From Paraburkholderia hospita (GTDB lineage: Bacteria; Pseudomonadota; Gammaproteobacteria; Burkholderiales; Burkholderiaceae): DNA of 64,000 nt. Shown one piece after another: positions 44,053 to 53,821 of the stretch (positions within the stretch are counted from its first letter, which is position 1; every line of letters begins with the position of its first letter). The stretch spans positions 1 to 64,000 of the forward strand of contig NZ_CP026107.1 of the NCBI RefSeq assembly GCF_002902965.1. Reading direction: 5' to 3'. The notes below the pieces were generated by a model, which was not told the origin of the DNA, did not search any database, and saw only the letters and a list, made by a program, of their open reading frames with translations. A program made the translations under genes and the position numbers.

Positions 44053-44802
44053 ATGCTTTTACATCTTTCGACTTGGGCCGAGATCGAGCAATACCTGAAG
44101 CGAAGCCGCGCGATCGTCGTGCCCATCGGTTCGAACGAGCAGCATGGTCCGACGGGCCTGCTCGGCACCGACTGGCTGTGCCCGGAGATCATCGCGCGTG
44201 AAGCGCAAAAGTCCGCTGATATCCTCGTCGCGCCGACGTTCAACATCGGCATGGCGCAGCATCACCTCGGCTTTCCGGGCACGATTTCACTGCGGCCGTC
44301 CACGTTCATCGCTGCAATTGGCGACTGGATTCGCTCGCTGGCTGCGCATGGCTTCGAGAAGATCCTGTTTCTGAACGGCCACGGCGGCAACATCGCATCG
44401 ATCGAGGCGGCGTTTTCCGAGGTCTATGTCGAAGCGAGCTTCGCGAAGCGTCACGCAGGTTTCGCGATGAAGCTGGCTAACTGGTGGGATCTGGAAGGCG
44501 TCGGCGAACTCGCGCGCGAGCAGTTCCCCGAAGGACACGGCGTTCACGCTACGCCGTCCGAGATCGCGATCACGCAGTGGGCCTTCCCGGACGCGATCAA
44601 ATCCGCCGACTACTCGCCGAAAATCGCGCCGTCCGGCCCGATTCGCGAAGCGCTGGATTTCCGCGCGCGCTACCCGGATGGCCGCATGGGCTCGGACCCG
44701 GCTCAGGCATCGCCGGAAAAGGGCGGTGAACTGGTGCGGCTGGCGGCGTCGAGCCTCGTGCGTGAACTGAACGCGTTCGCCAACGAGCCGTTGCCCGGCT
44801 GA
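44053..44802 (+). CDS. Creatininase-family amidohydrolase
   Basis: A 249-residue creatininase-type enzyme. Metal-binding and active-site motifs: IVVPIGSNEQHGPTGLLGTDW, FLNGHGGNIASIEAAF, and a late Glu (HATPSEIAITQWAFP). The family opens cyclic amides such as creatinine, or acts in riboflavin and mycofactocin routes. AGGAG precedes ATG 44053 by six bases; the frame upstream is not supported. Divergent from the amidase-like gene, which hints at a shared small-amide pathway. Confidence 0.9.
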   Translation: MLLHLSTWAEIEQYLKRSRAIVVPIGSNEQHGPTGLLGTDWLCPEIIAREAQKSADILVAPTFNIGMAQHHLGFPGTISLRPSTFIAAIGDWIRSLAAHGFEKILFLNGHGGNIASIEAAFSEVYVEASFAKRHAGFAMKLANWWDLEGVGELAREQFPEGHGVHATPSEIAITQWAFPDAIKSADYSPKIAPSGPIREALDFRARYPDGRMGSDPAQASPEKGGELVRLAASSLVRELNAFANEPLPG

Positions 44803-45037
44803 TGCGGCTGATGCGTGGGACGGGCGCGGAGTTTCGCCGCGCCTTTCACCTGTTCCCAGCACTCAAGAGTGAATTGCCCGCTTAATGGTTGACCCATCGT
44901 CCGCCGAAAAAGATGATCTGAGGTATAGATAGCATGGCGAGAGCGTTTGCAATGGGAGCCAGGCGGCTTTGGGTCGTCCGGCCACTTTCCGGTTGCGGGC
45001 TGCGTCCATGCGCTAACCGTTTTCATGAGGACATGAC

Positions 45038-46138
45038 ATGAGCACTCGTTCCGAAGGCAAGCCGCTGTTGAGTTTGTTGGGCATCAGTAAGCCAATCATT
45101 CAGGCGCCGATGGCAGGCGTCAGCACGCCGGCGCTGGCGGCCGCCGTATCCAATGCGGGCGGCCTCGGCTCGCTCGGCGTGGGCGCGATGAAAGCCGACG
45201 CGGCGCGCAAGACGATCCGCGACACGCGCGCGTTGACGAGCGCGCCGTTCAACATCAACGTCTTCTGCCACGCGCCCGCCACGGCCAATGCAAAAGTCGA
45301 ACAGGAATGGCTGACGTGGCTCGCGCCGCAATTCGCGAAGTACGGCGCACGCGCGCCTGAAAAGCTCGCCGAGATCTACACGAGCTTTGTCGAAGACAAA
45401 GCGATGCTCGACGTGTTTGTCGAGGAAAAGCCGGCCGTCGTGAGCTTCCATTTCGGCCTGCCGTCGAAAGAAGTCATCAAGGCGCTGAAGGACGCGGGCA
45501 TCACGCTGCTGGCGTCGGCGACGAATCTGGACGAAGCGCAGCAGGTGGTCGATGCGGGCGTCGATGCGATCGTCGCGCAGGGCGTCGAAGCGGGCGGCCA
45601 TCGCGGCATGTTCGACACGCAAGCCTTCGATGAAGGCCTCGGCACGTTCGCGCTCACCCGTCTTCTCGTGGAGAGATTCGATCTGCCCGTTATCGCGTCG
45701 GGCGGCATCATGGACGGCGCCGGCATTGCCGCGGTGCTCGCGCTCGGCGCACAGGCCGCGCAACTCGGAACGGCGTTCGTGCCGTGCCCGGAGACGTCGA
45801 TCGACGACGGCTACCGTCGCGCGATTCTCGGCGATGCCGCGCTTCACACGACGATGACGTCGGCGATTTCGGGCCGTTTGGCGCGTAGCATGGTCAACCG
45901 CTTCACGGAACTGGGCCGCGCGGCCGATCGTCCTGCGACGCCGGATTACCCTGTCACCTACGATGCAGGCAAGGCGCTGCACGCGGCCGCGAAAGCGCAG
46001 GGCGAGTTCGGCTTCGGCGCGCAATGGGCTGGCCAGGCAGCGGCGCTGGCGCGTTCGCTGCCTGCTGCGGAACTCGTCGCGCGGCTCGAGGCGGAGCTCG
46101 ACGAAGCGATCCGTCGATTGCAGCAGTTCGCCCGCTGA
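45038..46138 (+). CDS. Nitronate monooxygenase (NPD-type flavoenzyme)
   Basis: A 366-residue FMN-dependent nitronate monooxygenase that oxidises alkyl nitronates such as propionate-3-nitronate. Motifs: [32 protein letters not shown] at the N-terminus, [17 protein letters not shown] for FMN and substrate, and [31 protein letters not shown]. Followed 27 bp later by a MOSC gene on the same strand. Confidence 0.9.
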   Translation: MSTRSEGKPLLSLLGISKPIIQAPMAGVSTPALAAAVSNAGGLGSLGVGAMKADAARKTIRDTRALTSAPFNINVFCHAPATANAKVEQEWLTWLAPQFAKYGARAPEKLAEIYTSFVEDKAMLDVFVEEKPAVVSFHFGLPSKEVIKALKDAGITLLASATNLDEAQQVVDAGVDAIVAQGVEAGGHRGMFDTQAFDEGLGTFALTRLLVERFDLPVIASGGIMDGAGIAAVLALGAQAAQLGTAFVPCPETSIDDGYRRAILGDAALHTTMTSAISGRLARSMVNRFTELGRAADRPATPDYPVTYDAGKALHAAAKAQGEFGFGAQWAGQAAALARSLPAAELVARLEAELDEAIRRLQQFAR

Positions 46139-46165
46139 CACATAGAGAGAAGCAACGGCCACCCA

Positions 46166-46828
46166 ATGGATGAACCGACAACGCATGCAGAAACCGGCGG
46201 CACGACGCGGCTAGGCGGCGCAAGGCTGCTTTCGATCAACATCGGCGTGTGCCAGCCGCTCGACGTTGGACTCGCATCCGAAGGTCTGAGCGTCGAGTCG
46301 GCGATCCGCAAGCGTTCGGTGAGCAGCGCGAGCGAAGGCGCGGTGGTCGAAGTGAAGAAGCTCGGGCTTGTGGGCGACGAGCAGGCCGACCTCAGCGTTC
46401 ACGGGGGCCTCGACAAGGCCGTTTATCTCTATCCGTTCGAACACTATGCGTGGTGGCGGCAACGGCGCATCGAGGCCGATCTACCCGATGCGGGCGAGCC
46501 GTTGGCATTCGGCATGCTCGGTGAGAATCTGACGACGCAGGGCTTGCTGGAATCGGATCTTTGGGTTGGCGATACGCTCGTGATTGATCAGGTCAGGTTA
46601 CGGGTGGAAGCGCCGCGCAGCCCCTGTTTCAAGCTCAATGCTGCGATGGGGTACAGGAAAGCGGTCAAGCATATGTATCTGAGTGGATTTGCCGGTGTGT
46701 ATCTGAGCGTCCTGCAGACGGGGTTTATTCAGGCTGGCGCACGCATTGAAGTCGTGCCGGGGCGTAGGGAGGAGTCGGTGAGCAACATTCTCGACTGGCG
46801 GCGCGGGAAGGCTCGGCGGGAGCCATGA
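46166..46828 (+). CDS. MOSC domain protein, YiiM type
   Basis: A 220-residue MOSC protein of the YiiM type: LSINIGVCQPL, SAIRKRSV, LGLVGDEQADLSVHGGLDKAVYLYPFEHYAWW, FGMLGENLTTQGL and APRSPCFKL with the conserved cysteine. E. coli YiiM reduces N-hydroxylated base analogues using molybdenum cofactor. It probably shares a transcript with the nitronate monooxygenase (27-bp gap), so both may handle nitrogen-oxidised compounds. Confidence 0.9.
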   Translation: MDEPTTHAETGGTTRLGGARLLSINIGVCQPLDVGLASEGLSVESAIRKRSVSSASEGAVVEVKKLGLVGDEQADLSVHGGLDKAVYLYPFEHYAWWRQRRIEADLPDAGEPLAFGMLGENLTTQGLLESDLWVGDTLVIDQVRLRVEAPRSPCFKLNAAMGYRKAVKHMYLSGFAGVYLSVLQTGFIQAGARIEVVPGRREESVSNILDWRRGKARREP

Positions 46829-46911
46829 GGTTTGAGCCTTCGCGGCGCGGGCGTTGCCGGTCGGTGTGCTTGTCTTTGCGCTGGCATCCGCGTATTGCCT
46901 TCGCGCTTCGA

Positions 46912-47505
46912 GCGTCGCCCCTGTGCGGGGCGGCACCTACTTTTCTTTGCCGCCGCAAAGAAAAGTAGGCAAAAGAAAGCGGCTAACACCGCCAACATTT
47001 CTTCTTGCCTGAGGGCACCCAACCGGTCCCTCACTTCACACGGCAATCACGTGACTCATGTTCGTTGCCAACGCTCTTGCGGCGCGCCTCACCCGCTTCA
47101 CGCACCCGCGCTTCACCATGCCGTGCCAGATATTCCACGGCCGCCCAGGTGGCAAACTGTGTGTAGGCCGTAGTGCCTCACACGCCTCGCTCCGGACCGA
47201 TAGCGCACGCGTTCCCCCCTTTAAGAGCGCCAAGCTATACGCCGCGACAACCTACACACAGTTTGCCACCTGGGCGGCACATACCATTCGCTGCCGCTAG
47301 CTCTTGTTTGGGTGTTTGAAGTGGGTGAGGCGGTCATTCGAAGCGTTGGCGACGAACGCGAACAGAAATGCTGCCGTGTGAAGCGTAAGACCCTTTGGGG
47401 GCCCTCAGGCAGGAACTAGAGTTGGCGGTGTGAGCCGCTTTCTTTTGCCTACTTTTCTTTGCGGCGGCAAAGAAAAGTAGGTGCCGCCCCGCACAGGGGC
47501 GACGC
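46912..47505. repeat. Palindromic repeat element, copy 1 (594 bp, 85-bp terminal inverted repeats)
   Basis: Terminal inverted repeats 46912-46996 and 47421-47505 match at 84 of 85 positions. A second, internal 27-bp perfect inverted repeat lies at 47141-47167 and 47251-47277, so the element is nested and symmetric. It contains no plausible gene; frames within it are the same arginine-rich strings on both strands. A second copy in the same orientation lies at 49035-49626. Confidence 0.9.
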
Positions 47506-47513
47506 ATGAACCG

Positions 47514-47696
47514 CGAAGGCATAACGCGGATGCCAACGCAAGGGCAAACACACCGACCGGCAACGCCCGCTCCGCGAAGGCTCAAACCGGATGCCAGCGC
47601 AAAGGTAAACACACCGACCGGCAACACCTGAAGCACGAAGGCATAACGCGGGTGCCACCAAAAAAACAAAAACGCGACTGGCAACGCCCGCCCCGC
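47514..47696. repeat. Three ~61-bp tandem repeats next to palindromic element copy 1
   Basis: Units start at about 47514, 47575 and 47636, each opening CGAAGGC or CGAAGG and containing ACACACCGACCGGCAAC or a variant. The same unit occurs in inverted orientation on the outer left side of both elements (about 46850-46911 and 48950-49034). Confidence 0.75.
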
Positions 47697-47753
47697 AAAG
47701 CCAAAAAAACCAAACCGCCCGCGCCGCCAAGGCGCCCAAGCGGATCCCCACAC

Positions 47754-47990
47754 TCAGTCCTTCTTCTCGGCTTTCAGCCGACGATACTCGTCAACCGGCA
47801 ACCCACCCCATCCCCAGTTTTCCTTCTCGACCTCCTGAATAACGACGAAGGTTGCTTCCAGCGGCTTGTTCAGCACCTTCAGCAGCAACTCGCTCGTTCC
47901 CTTGATGAGTTGCGCCTTCTCTTCCGGCGTTACTGCGCTCGTGCCGGGCGTATTTCCCTCGCGCGTAACCTGAATAGTCACGATAGGCAT
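47754..47990 (-). CDS. 4-oxalocrotonate tautomerase-family protein
   Basis: A 78-residue tautomerase-superfamily protein beginning MPIVTIQVTREGN; after removal of Met the N-terminal proline is the catalytic base. ATPEEKAQLIKGTSELLLKVLNKPLEATFVVIQEVEKENWGWGG fits the 4-OT/YusQ-like shape, though residue 11 and the C-terminal part differ from canonical 4-OT. Substrate unknown. It follows the SDR gene by 67 bp on the same strand and is likely cotranscribed. Confidence 0.88.
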   Translation of the reverse strand: MPIVTIQVTREGNTPGTSAVTPEEKAQLIKGTSELLLKVLNKPLEATFVVIQEVEKENWGWGGLPVDEYRRLKAEKKD

Positions 47991-48057
47991 CAGAATCTCC
48001 GTAATGTCGTGTGGGACAGGCGCCGTTGCCGGCGCCTCGCCGTGCTTCGTGGCGTGC

Positions 48058-48768
48058 TTAGTGGCCTGCGCTCTGGCCGCCGTCGACGTGCAGGATCTCG
48101 CCCGTGACGAACGACGCGGAATCGAGATACAGCACTGCATTGACGATGTCGCTCATCTCGCCCATGTGGCCGACGGGATGCAGCGAACCCAGTGCTTCGT
48201 GCGTTTCCGGCGCGTGCATCGGCGACTTGATGATGCCGGGCGATACAGCGTTCGCGCGGATGCCCGACTTCGCGTATTCGATCGCGAGCGACTTCGTTGC
48301 GGCGTTCAGGCCGCCCTTGGTCAGCGACGCGAGAACCGACGGCACGCCCGAGATTGCGTGATCGACGAGGCTCGTCGAGATCTGCAGGACGTGGCCGCTC
48401 TTGTTCTTTTCCATCTCGGCGATGGCGAGCTGCGTGATGTGGAAGAAGCCGTTCACATTCACATTCAGCACGGCGGCGTAGTCTTCGGCCGTGTATTGCG
48501 TGAACGGCTTGGCGATGAAAATGCCTGCGTTGTTGATCAGCGTGTCGATGCGGCCGAAGCGTGCAATCGCTTCCGAAACGGCGCGTTGCGCGACTGCGCG
48601 GTCGCCGATGTCGCCGGCGATCGCCACGACGTTCGCATCGTCCGACGGCTTGATCGAGCGCGCGACAGCGACGACGCGATAACCGTGCTCACGGAAGCCC
48701 TTGACGATCTCGGCGCCAATGCCTTGCGATGCACCTGTGACGATTGCGACTTTTTGCGAATTGCTCAT
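48058..48768 (-). CDS. SDR-family protein lacking the catalytic tyrosine
   Basis: A 236-residue short-chain dehydrogenase fold with intact cofactor motif VTGASQGIG, INNAG, and VSPGIIKSP. At the YxxxK position it reads VLASLTKGG: Lys is kept but Tyr is Ala. The active-site Ser region is QISTSLVD. It may use another acid/base or act as a non-catalytic or altered enzyme. It is paired with the tautomerase gene and flanked by the two palindromic elements. Confidence 0.87.
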   Translation of the reverse strand: MSNSQKVAIVTGASQGIGAEIVKGFREHGYRVVAVARSIKPSDDANVVAIAGDIGDRAVAQRAVSEAIARFGRIDTLINNAGIFIAKPFTQYTAEDYAAVLNVNVNGFFHITQLAIAEMEKNKSGHVLQISTSLVDHAISGVPSVLASLTKGGLNAATKSLAIEYAKSGIRANAVSPGIIKSPMHAPETHEALGSLHPVGHMGEMSDIVNAVLYLDSASFVTGEILHVDGGQSAGH

Positions 48769-49034
48769 GATGGACCTCGAAGAGTTGTTCGGCTTTGTGT
48801 CGGAATTGACAGTGCCGTTAGGTCGTAAATCTAGGCTTCCTCGGCGTTGTTGCGAACACCCGGGTTGGACAAACTGTTGTGATTGGGAGGAATAAGTGGG
48901 GTTTTTTTGTCTGCGACGCGGGGTGGTTGGTATGCGTTTGCGCTGGCATGTGCGCTATGCCTTCGTGCTTCAAGCGTTGCCGGTCGGTGTTTTGGCCTTT
49001 TCGCTGGCATCCGCGTTATGCCTTCGTGCTTCAA
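48769..49034. other. Gap with inverted 61-bp repeat units
   Basis: The outer left side of palindromic element copy 2 carries two degraded 61-bp units in inverted orientation (near 48950 and 49011). No gene is supported; arginine-rich frames here are artefacts of the repeats. Confidence 0.5.
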
Positions 49035-49626
49035 GCGTCGCCCCTGTGCGGGGCGGCACCTACTTTTCTTTGCCGCCGCAAAGAAAAGTAGGCAAAAGAA
49101 AGCGGCTAACACCGCCAACTCTTCTTCCTGCCTGAGGGCCCCCAAAGGGTCTTACGCTTCACACGGCAATCACGTGACCCATGTTCGTTGCCAACGCTCT
49201 TGCGGTGCGCCTCACCCGCTTCACGCACCCGAGTTGCCGCACGCCGTCTCAGATATTCCACCGCCGCCCAGGTGGCAAACTGTGTGTAGGTCGTAGTGCC
49301 TCGCACGCCTCACTCCGGACCGATAGCGCATGCATTCCACCCTGTAAGAGCGCCACCCTATACGACGCGGCAACCTACACACAGTTTGCCACCTGGGCGG
49401 CACATACCATTCGCTGCTGCTTGCCCGAGTACGGGTATTCGAAGCGGGTGAGGCGTTCGTTCGAAGCGTTGGCAACGAGCACCAACCAGGGCACTGCCGT
49501 GTGAAGCGTGGGACCGTTGGGGGCCCTCAGGCAAAAACTAGAACGGCGGTGTGAGCCGCTTTCTTTTGCCTACTTTTCTTTGCGGCGGCAAAGAAAAGTA
49601 GGTGCCGCCCCGCACAGGGGCGACGC
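49035..49626. repeat. Palindromic repeat element, copy 2 (about 592 bp)
   Basis: Left arm 49035-49119 and right arm 49545-49626 are near-perfect inverted repeats, closely matching copy 1. The internal inverted repeat recurs at 49264-49290 and 49374-49400, again 27 bp and perfect. Same orientation as copy 1. The stretch from here to the LLM gene (49627-49921) shows no gene. Confidence 0.9.
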
Positions 49627-49921
49627 ATGAAGCACGAAGGCATAACGCGGATGCCCGCGAAAAGGCAAACAACCAAACCGCATGCGCAGCAAATCCCGCC
49701 TCGCGGACGCCAGCGAAGCAGGCACAAAAAAACCGACACACTGCCTGTGGTACTGCACACCAAATGAAACTGACTGTTGCGAGCTTGATCATTCACGCTG
49801 ATCGACCGTGCCAACGCAGTCAAAAACGGCGACGCCCATGCCTAAAAAGCCGCGCCGGGCAAGCCGGACACGGCGTCATACGCGAACGATCAGCCCATCG
49901 AACCAGGGCCAGAAACCCGCA

Positions 49922-50932
49922 CTACTCGTTAGGCGCAAACCCCGGAAGCACGTCCTCATGCAATTCATCAAGTATCTGCCGATAATCCCGCGGCGTCACA
50001 CGAGGGTTCAACGCGACGTGCGACACCCCATGCTCCCGCGCCAGATCGAGGTAATCCCGCAGCGCGCGACTTCCAATCGCAAAACCGCCACCGATCCGCT
50101 TGAACGGAAAATCCCGCCGCGGATGCAGGTACAAAAACCCGCCAAACGCGAGCGGCTTCGCGTCGCCATCGGGGTTCGTCTGACGATTCGTTTCTCTCCA
50201 CTCATCGGCGAATGATTGCAACCGCGCAGGTTCCGGCACGAATCCAAGATACCCGTCCATATTGCCCGCGATCCAACCAAGCGTCTGCTGCGAGCGCCCG
50301 ACCGCGATAGTCGGCACTCTCCCGAACACAGGCTTCGGCAGCATGGTCAGCGAGCCATCTCCGCGTCCAAAACACTCCGATTCGAAGCGCGGAAAGTTCT
50401 GCTCGCTCACGCTGCGATAAACCCCATATGCATCGCGGAAACGCTCCCCGCGACTTTCAAAGTCGATGCCAAACACGGGATATTCGGAAGGCCGATCACC
50501 CGACGACATCCCTATCACGATGCGTCCGCCCGTCAGCCTGTCGAGCGAATTGACCTGCTTGGCGAGCATGAGCGGCTCGCGCATCGGCAGCACGATGCCT
50601 GTCGTGCCGAGCGTGATGCGCTCGGTCGCGGTGGCGAGGTGCCCGATGTAGATCAGCGGCTCGAAGATCTGCCCGGAATCGCCGTATTGCGGATCGTAGA
50701 ACGGGATATCGCGCGCCCACAACGCGGCCACGCCGGCTTGTTCGGCACGTTGCGCCATCTGCAGATGGTCGGCCATTGACGGATGAGGCGACGCGGCGTG
50801 CGTTTCGAGCGGCAGGATCAGCCCGACGGTGAGCGCGTCGCGCCGGAAGACGCGGTCGTAACCGCGATGACCCTGCAAAGGGAACGGAGTGCGCTCGACT
50901 TGCGTTTCGGGAAAAGCGATTGGCATGTCCAT
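49922..50932 (-). CDS. LLM-class flavin-dependent oxidoreductase
   Basis: A 336-residue luciferase-like monooxygenase of the TIM-barrel type using reduced FMN or F420: LTVGLILPLETHAASPHPSMADHLQMAQRAEQAGVAALWARD, RITLGTTGIVLPMREPLMLAKQVNSLDRLTGGRIVIGMSSGDRPSEYPVFGIDFESRGERFRDAY. ATG 50932 has GGAGG eight bases upstream. Substrate unknown. Confidence 0.9.
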   Translation of the reverse strand: MDMPIAFPETQVERTPFPLQGHRGYDRVFRRDALTVGLILPLETHAASPHPSMADHLQMAQRAEQAGVAALWARDIPFYDPQYGDSGQIFEPLIYIGHLATATERITLGTTGIVLPMREPLMLAKQVNSLDRLTGGRIVIGMSSGDRPSEYPVFGIDFESRGERFRDAYGVYRSVSEQNFPRFESECFGRGDGSLTMLPKPVFGRVPTIAVGRSQQTLGWIAGNMDGYLGFVPEPARLQSFADEWRETNRQTNPDGDAKPLAFGGFLYLHPRRDFPFKRIGGGFAIGSRALRDYLDLAREHGVSHVALNPRVTPRDYRQILDELHEDVLPGFAPNE

Positions 50933-51195
50933 GATGTTTTCCTCCAGTGACGTCAGCTTACGGACATGCGTCGACGGGAAAAACACAGCGCCGCTAACAA
51001 CACTTGATACACGGCGTCAATAGAGATGGACAGCAGGCAAGCGCGTGAAAAACTTCGTTTCACTCACGATGATGGTATGCATCATCAATCATCATTTTAC
51101 TTGATCGATCGTCGCTCCTATCGTTGAGGAAAACAGAAGAGCGTGTCGGGTAGCCCTCGAATGCGCCTACTTCGAAACGAAATACAGGAGACATC

Positions 51196-51510
51196 GTGGT
51201 CCAAACGACTGCACTTCACAACGTCCGGTTGTCGCCGGCGTTCGTACGACTCGTCGCGCGTAGGCGCAGGCTCGTCATATTGCTCACGCTCGGTACCTTG
51301 CTGCCTTACTACGCTTTCGTGCTGATAGCAGGCTTCGCGCCGAAAGTGCTCGCGTTGAAGCTGTTTCCCGGCAGTGTCATGACGATCAGCTGGCCGTTGG
51401 GCGTCGCGCTGATCGTCGGCACGTGGATACTGACGGGCATCTATATTCGCCGCGCAAACGGCGAGTTCGACGAGTTGACCGCTCAGGTCCTGGCGGGAGA
51501 CGCGCAATGA
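51196..51510 (+). CDS. DUF485 membrane protein
   Basis: A 104-residue inner membrane protein with two helices ([24 protein letters not shown] and [22 protein letters not shown]). DUF485 proteins regularly precede acetate permease genes. Its stop overlaps the ActP start by four bases (ATGA), so the two are translationally coupled. Confidence 0.92.
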   Translation: MVQTTALHNVRLSPAFVRLVARRRRLVILLTLGTLLPYYAFVLIAGFAPKVLALKLFPGSVMTISWPLGVALIVGTWILTGIYIRRANGEFDELTAQVLAGDAQ

Positions 51511-53180
51511 AACGATGCGTCAAACTCATCGGCGGCGTGCTGGCCGCTTTCATCGCCTGTGACGCAATGGCAGCAGCGGAAGTGCTCGAAAAAGTACAGA
51601 AGCAGCCGCTCAACACGACGGCCATCGTCATGTTCCTCGCGTTCGTCGTTGCGACGCTCGGCATCACGTTTTGGGCCGCGTCGAAGACGAAGTCGATGAA
51701 GGACTTCTACAACGCGGGCGGCGGCATTTCCGGTTTTCAGAACGGCCTCGCGCTGGCGGGCGACTATATGTCGGCAGCGGCGCTGCTCGGCGTGACGAGC
51801 ATGATCTTCTTCAATGGCTACGACGGCATGCTCTACGCGGTGAGCTTCTTCGTCGCGTGGCCATTGCTGATGTTCCTGTTTGCCGAGCGCATCAGAAATC
51901 TGGGGCAGGTCACGATCGCCGACATCGCATCGTTCAGACTCGACCAGCAGAGAATACGCACGCTGATGGCATTCGGCTCGCTGACGGTGGTGTGCTTCTA
52001 TCTCGTCGTGCAGATGGTGGGCGCGGGTCAGCTGATCCAGTTGCTGTTCGGGCTTCAATACAACTATGCCGTCATCGTGGTCGGCGCGCTGATGGCGGTG
52101 TATGTGACCTTCGGCGGTATGGTTGCGACAACGTGGGTGCAGATCATCAAGGCCGTACTCATGCTGTTCGGCGCGACGCTGCTTGCGGTTCTCGCGTTGA
52201 GCAAGTTCGGTTTTTCGATCGACGACATGTTCGCTCAAGCGATCGCCACACATAAGAGCGGCGCCGGCATCATGCTGCCGAGCAAGCTCGTCGCCGATCC
52301 GTTTGCGATGCTGTCGCTGTCGGTGGGACTGGTGTTCGGCACGTCGGGGCTGCCGCATATCCTGATGCGCTTCTTCACGGTGCCGGATGCAAAGGCGGCG
52401 CGCAAGTCCGTGTTCGTCGCGACGGGCTTTATCGGGTACTTCTTCCTGATCGTCATGGTGCTCGGCACAGCCGCGATTGTGATCGTGGGCCGCAATCCGT
52501 CGTTCTACGAGGGCGGCGTGATCGGGGGCAAGCTGATCGGCGGCGGCAACATGCCCGTCATGCATCTGGCGAAGGCAATGGGCGGAGACCTCGTGCTGGG
52601 CTTCCTGTCCGCCGTCGCCTTTGCAACGATCCTCGCTGTCGTGGCGGGACTCACGATGGCAGGCACATCGGCTATCTCGCACGATCTGTACGCGATGGTG
52701 ATCAAGCGCAATCGCGCCGATCAAGCGAAGGAAAAGCGTGTATCGAGAATCGCATCGATTGCGATCGCGTGCGTGGCAATCCTGCTCGGCATCGTGTTCA
52801 AGGATCAGAACGTCGCGTTCCTCGTGGCGCTGACATTCAGCGTGGCCGCGTCGGTCAATTTTCCGATCCTCACGCTCGCGATCTACTGGAAAGGCTTGAC
52901 GACGCGCGGCGCGCTGATGGGCGGCATTGCGGGGCTCGTGAGTGCAGTGGGTCTGGTCGTGCTGTCGCCCGCCGTGTGGGTCAAGGTACTCGGACACGCG
53001 ACGCCGATCTTCCCGTACGACTACCCCGCAATCATTTCGATGACGATCGCCTTCTTCTTCACATGGATCGGATCGGTCACCGATCAGGGCGCGCGAGCGG
53101 CGAACGAACGCGAGCAATTCGACGATCAATTCGTTCGCGCACAGACGGGCATCGGTTCGTCGCGCGCCGCCAGTCATTAG
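51507..53180 (+). CDS. actP: Cation/acetate symporter ActP
   Basis: A 557-residue SSS-family sodium:solute symporter. Signal-like first helix ([25 protein letters not shown]), then thirteen or so membrane helices with family motifs [57 protein letters not shown], and [16 protein letters not shown]. It imports acetate and related short-chain acids. Longer frame upstream is not supported. Confidence 0.94.
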   Translation: MKRCVKLIGGVLAAFIACDAMAAAEVLEKVQKQPLNTTAIVMFLAFVVATLGITFWAASKTKSMKDFYNAGGGISGFQNGLALAGDYMSAAALLGVTSMIFFNGYDGMLYAVSFFVAWPLLMFLFAERIRNLGQVTIADIASFRLDQQRIRTLMAFGSLTVVCFYLVVQMVGAGQLIQLLFGLQYNYAVIVVGALMAVYVTFGGMVATTWVQIIKAVLMLFGATLLAVLALSKFGFSIDDMFAQAIATHKSGAGIMLPSKLVADPFAMLSLSVGLVFGTSGLPHILMRFFTVPDAKAARKSVFVATGFIGYFFLIVMVLGTAAIVIVGRNPSFYEGGVIGGKLIGGGNMPVMHLAKAMGGDLVLGFLSAVAFATILAVVAGLTMAGTSAISHDLYAMVIKRNRADQAKEKRVSRIASIAIACVAILLGIVFKDQNVAFLVALTFSVAASVNFPILTLAIYWKGLTTRGALMGGIAGLVSAVGLVVLSPAVWVKVLGHATPIFPYDYPAIISMTIAFFFTWIGSVTDQGARAANEREQFDDQFVRAQTGIGSSRAASH

Positions 53181-53209
53181 AGAACTGCTGCAATCGATAG
53201 GGAATAAAA

Positions 53210-53818
53210 ATGTCGAACTCGCCTATGTCATCCACACACGATGTTCAAGCGCACGGCACGCACGCACAGGGCCGCTTGCAGTGGCGCGATACCGGTCTGG
53301 GTTTTTCGCCCGTCACGATCGCGTTGCACTGGATCGTCGCGGCGCTAGTGCTCGCGATCATCGGAATCGAGATTGCGCTTGTTGCGTCGCCCAACGTCGA
53401 ACTAGCGAGGGTTCTGAACCTGCTCGGCGCAATCCTGTTTCCGATCTCGGCCTATCGGTTTTGGGCGCGCGTGACGTCGTGGCATCCGCTGCCGCTCGGC
53501 ACGCCGAATCCTGTCGAGGTGATCGTGAGCCGGTCGGTTGCGACTGCGCTGGCGCTGGCGATGGTGCTGCTGCCTGTCGCCGCGTGGCTGGCGAAATCGG
53601 CGGCTGGCCAGCTTGTCGAATTGCCCGGCGGATGGATCATTCCGTCGCCGATGCATCCAAACGCGCAGGCCGCGCAGGTCTTCGATGTTCTTTTCAAGAT
53701 CGGCGCAACGCCGTTTGTGCTTGGCCTGGCGCTGCATATCTTCGGTGCCTGCAAGAATCATTTCGTGTTGAAGAACGATGCGTTGAAACGCATGCTTGGC
53801 AAACGCGTGGAGCTTTGA
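53210..53818 (+). CDS. Cytochrome b/b561-type membrane protein
   Basis: A 202-residue cytochrome b561-like protein with four predicted helices. His ligands: ALHWIVAAL, HIFGACKNHF near the C-terminus and further His in WHPLPLG and MHPNAQ. N-terminal ~25 residues are polar. Lies 29 bp after actP; electrons from it may reach the flavin enzyme that follows. Confidence 0.82.
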   Translation: MSNSPMSSTHDVQAHGTHAQGRLQWRDTGLGFSPVTIALHWIVAALVLAIIGIEIALVASPNVELARVLNLLGAILFPISAYRFWARVTSWHPLPLGTPNPVEVIVSRSVATALALAMVLLPVAAWLAKSAAGQLVELPGGWIIPSPMHPNAQAAQVFDVLFKIGATPFVLGLALHIFGACKNHFVLKNDALKRMLGKRVEL

Positions 53819-53821
53819 ATC

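Noticed and set aside
46829..47753. Several arginine-rich open frames with recurring protein strings
   Set aside because: They are translations of the palindromic elements and repeats, present on both strands and without ribosome sites.
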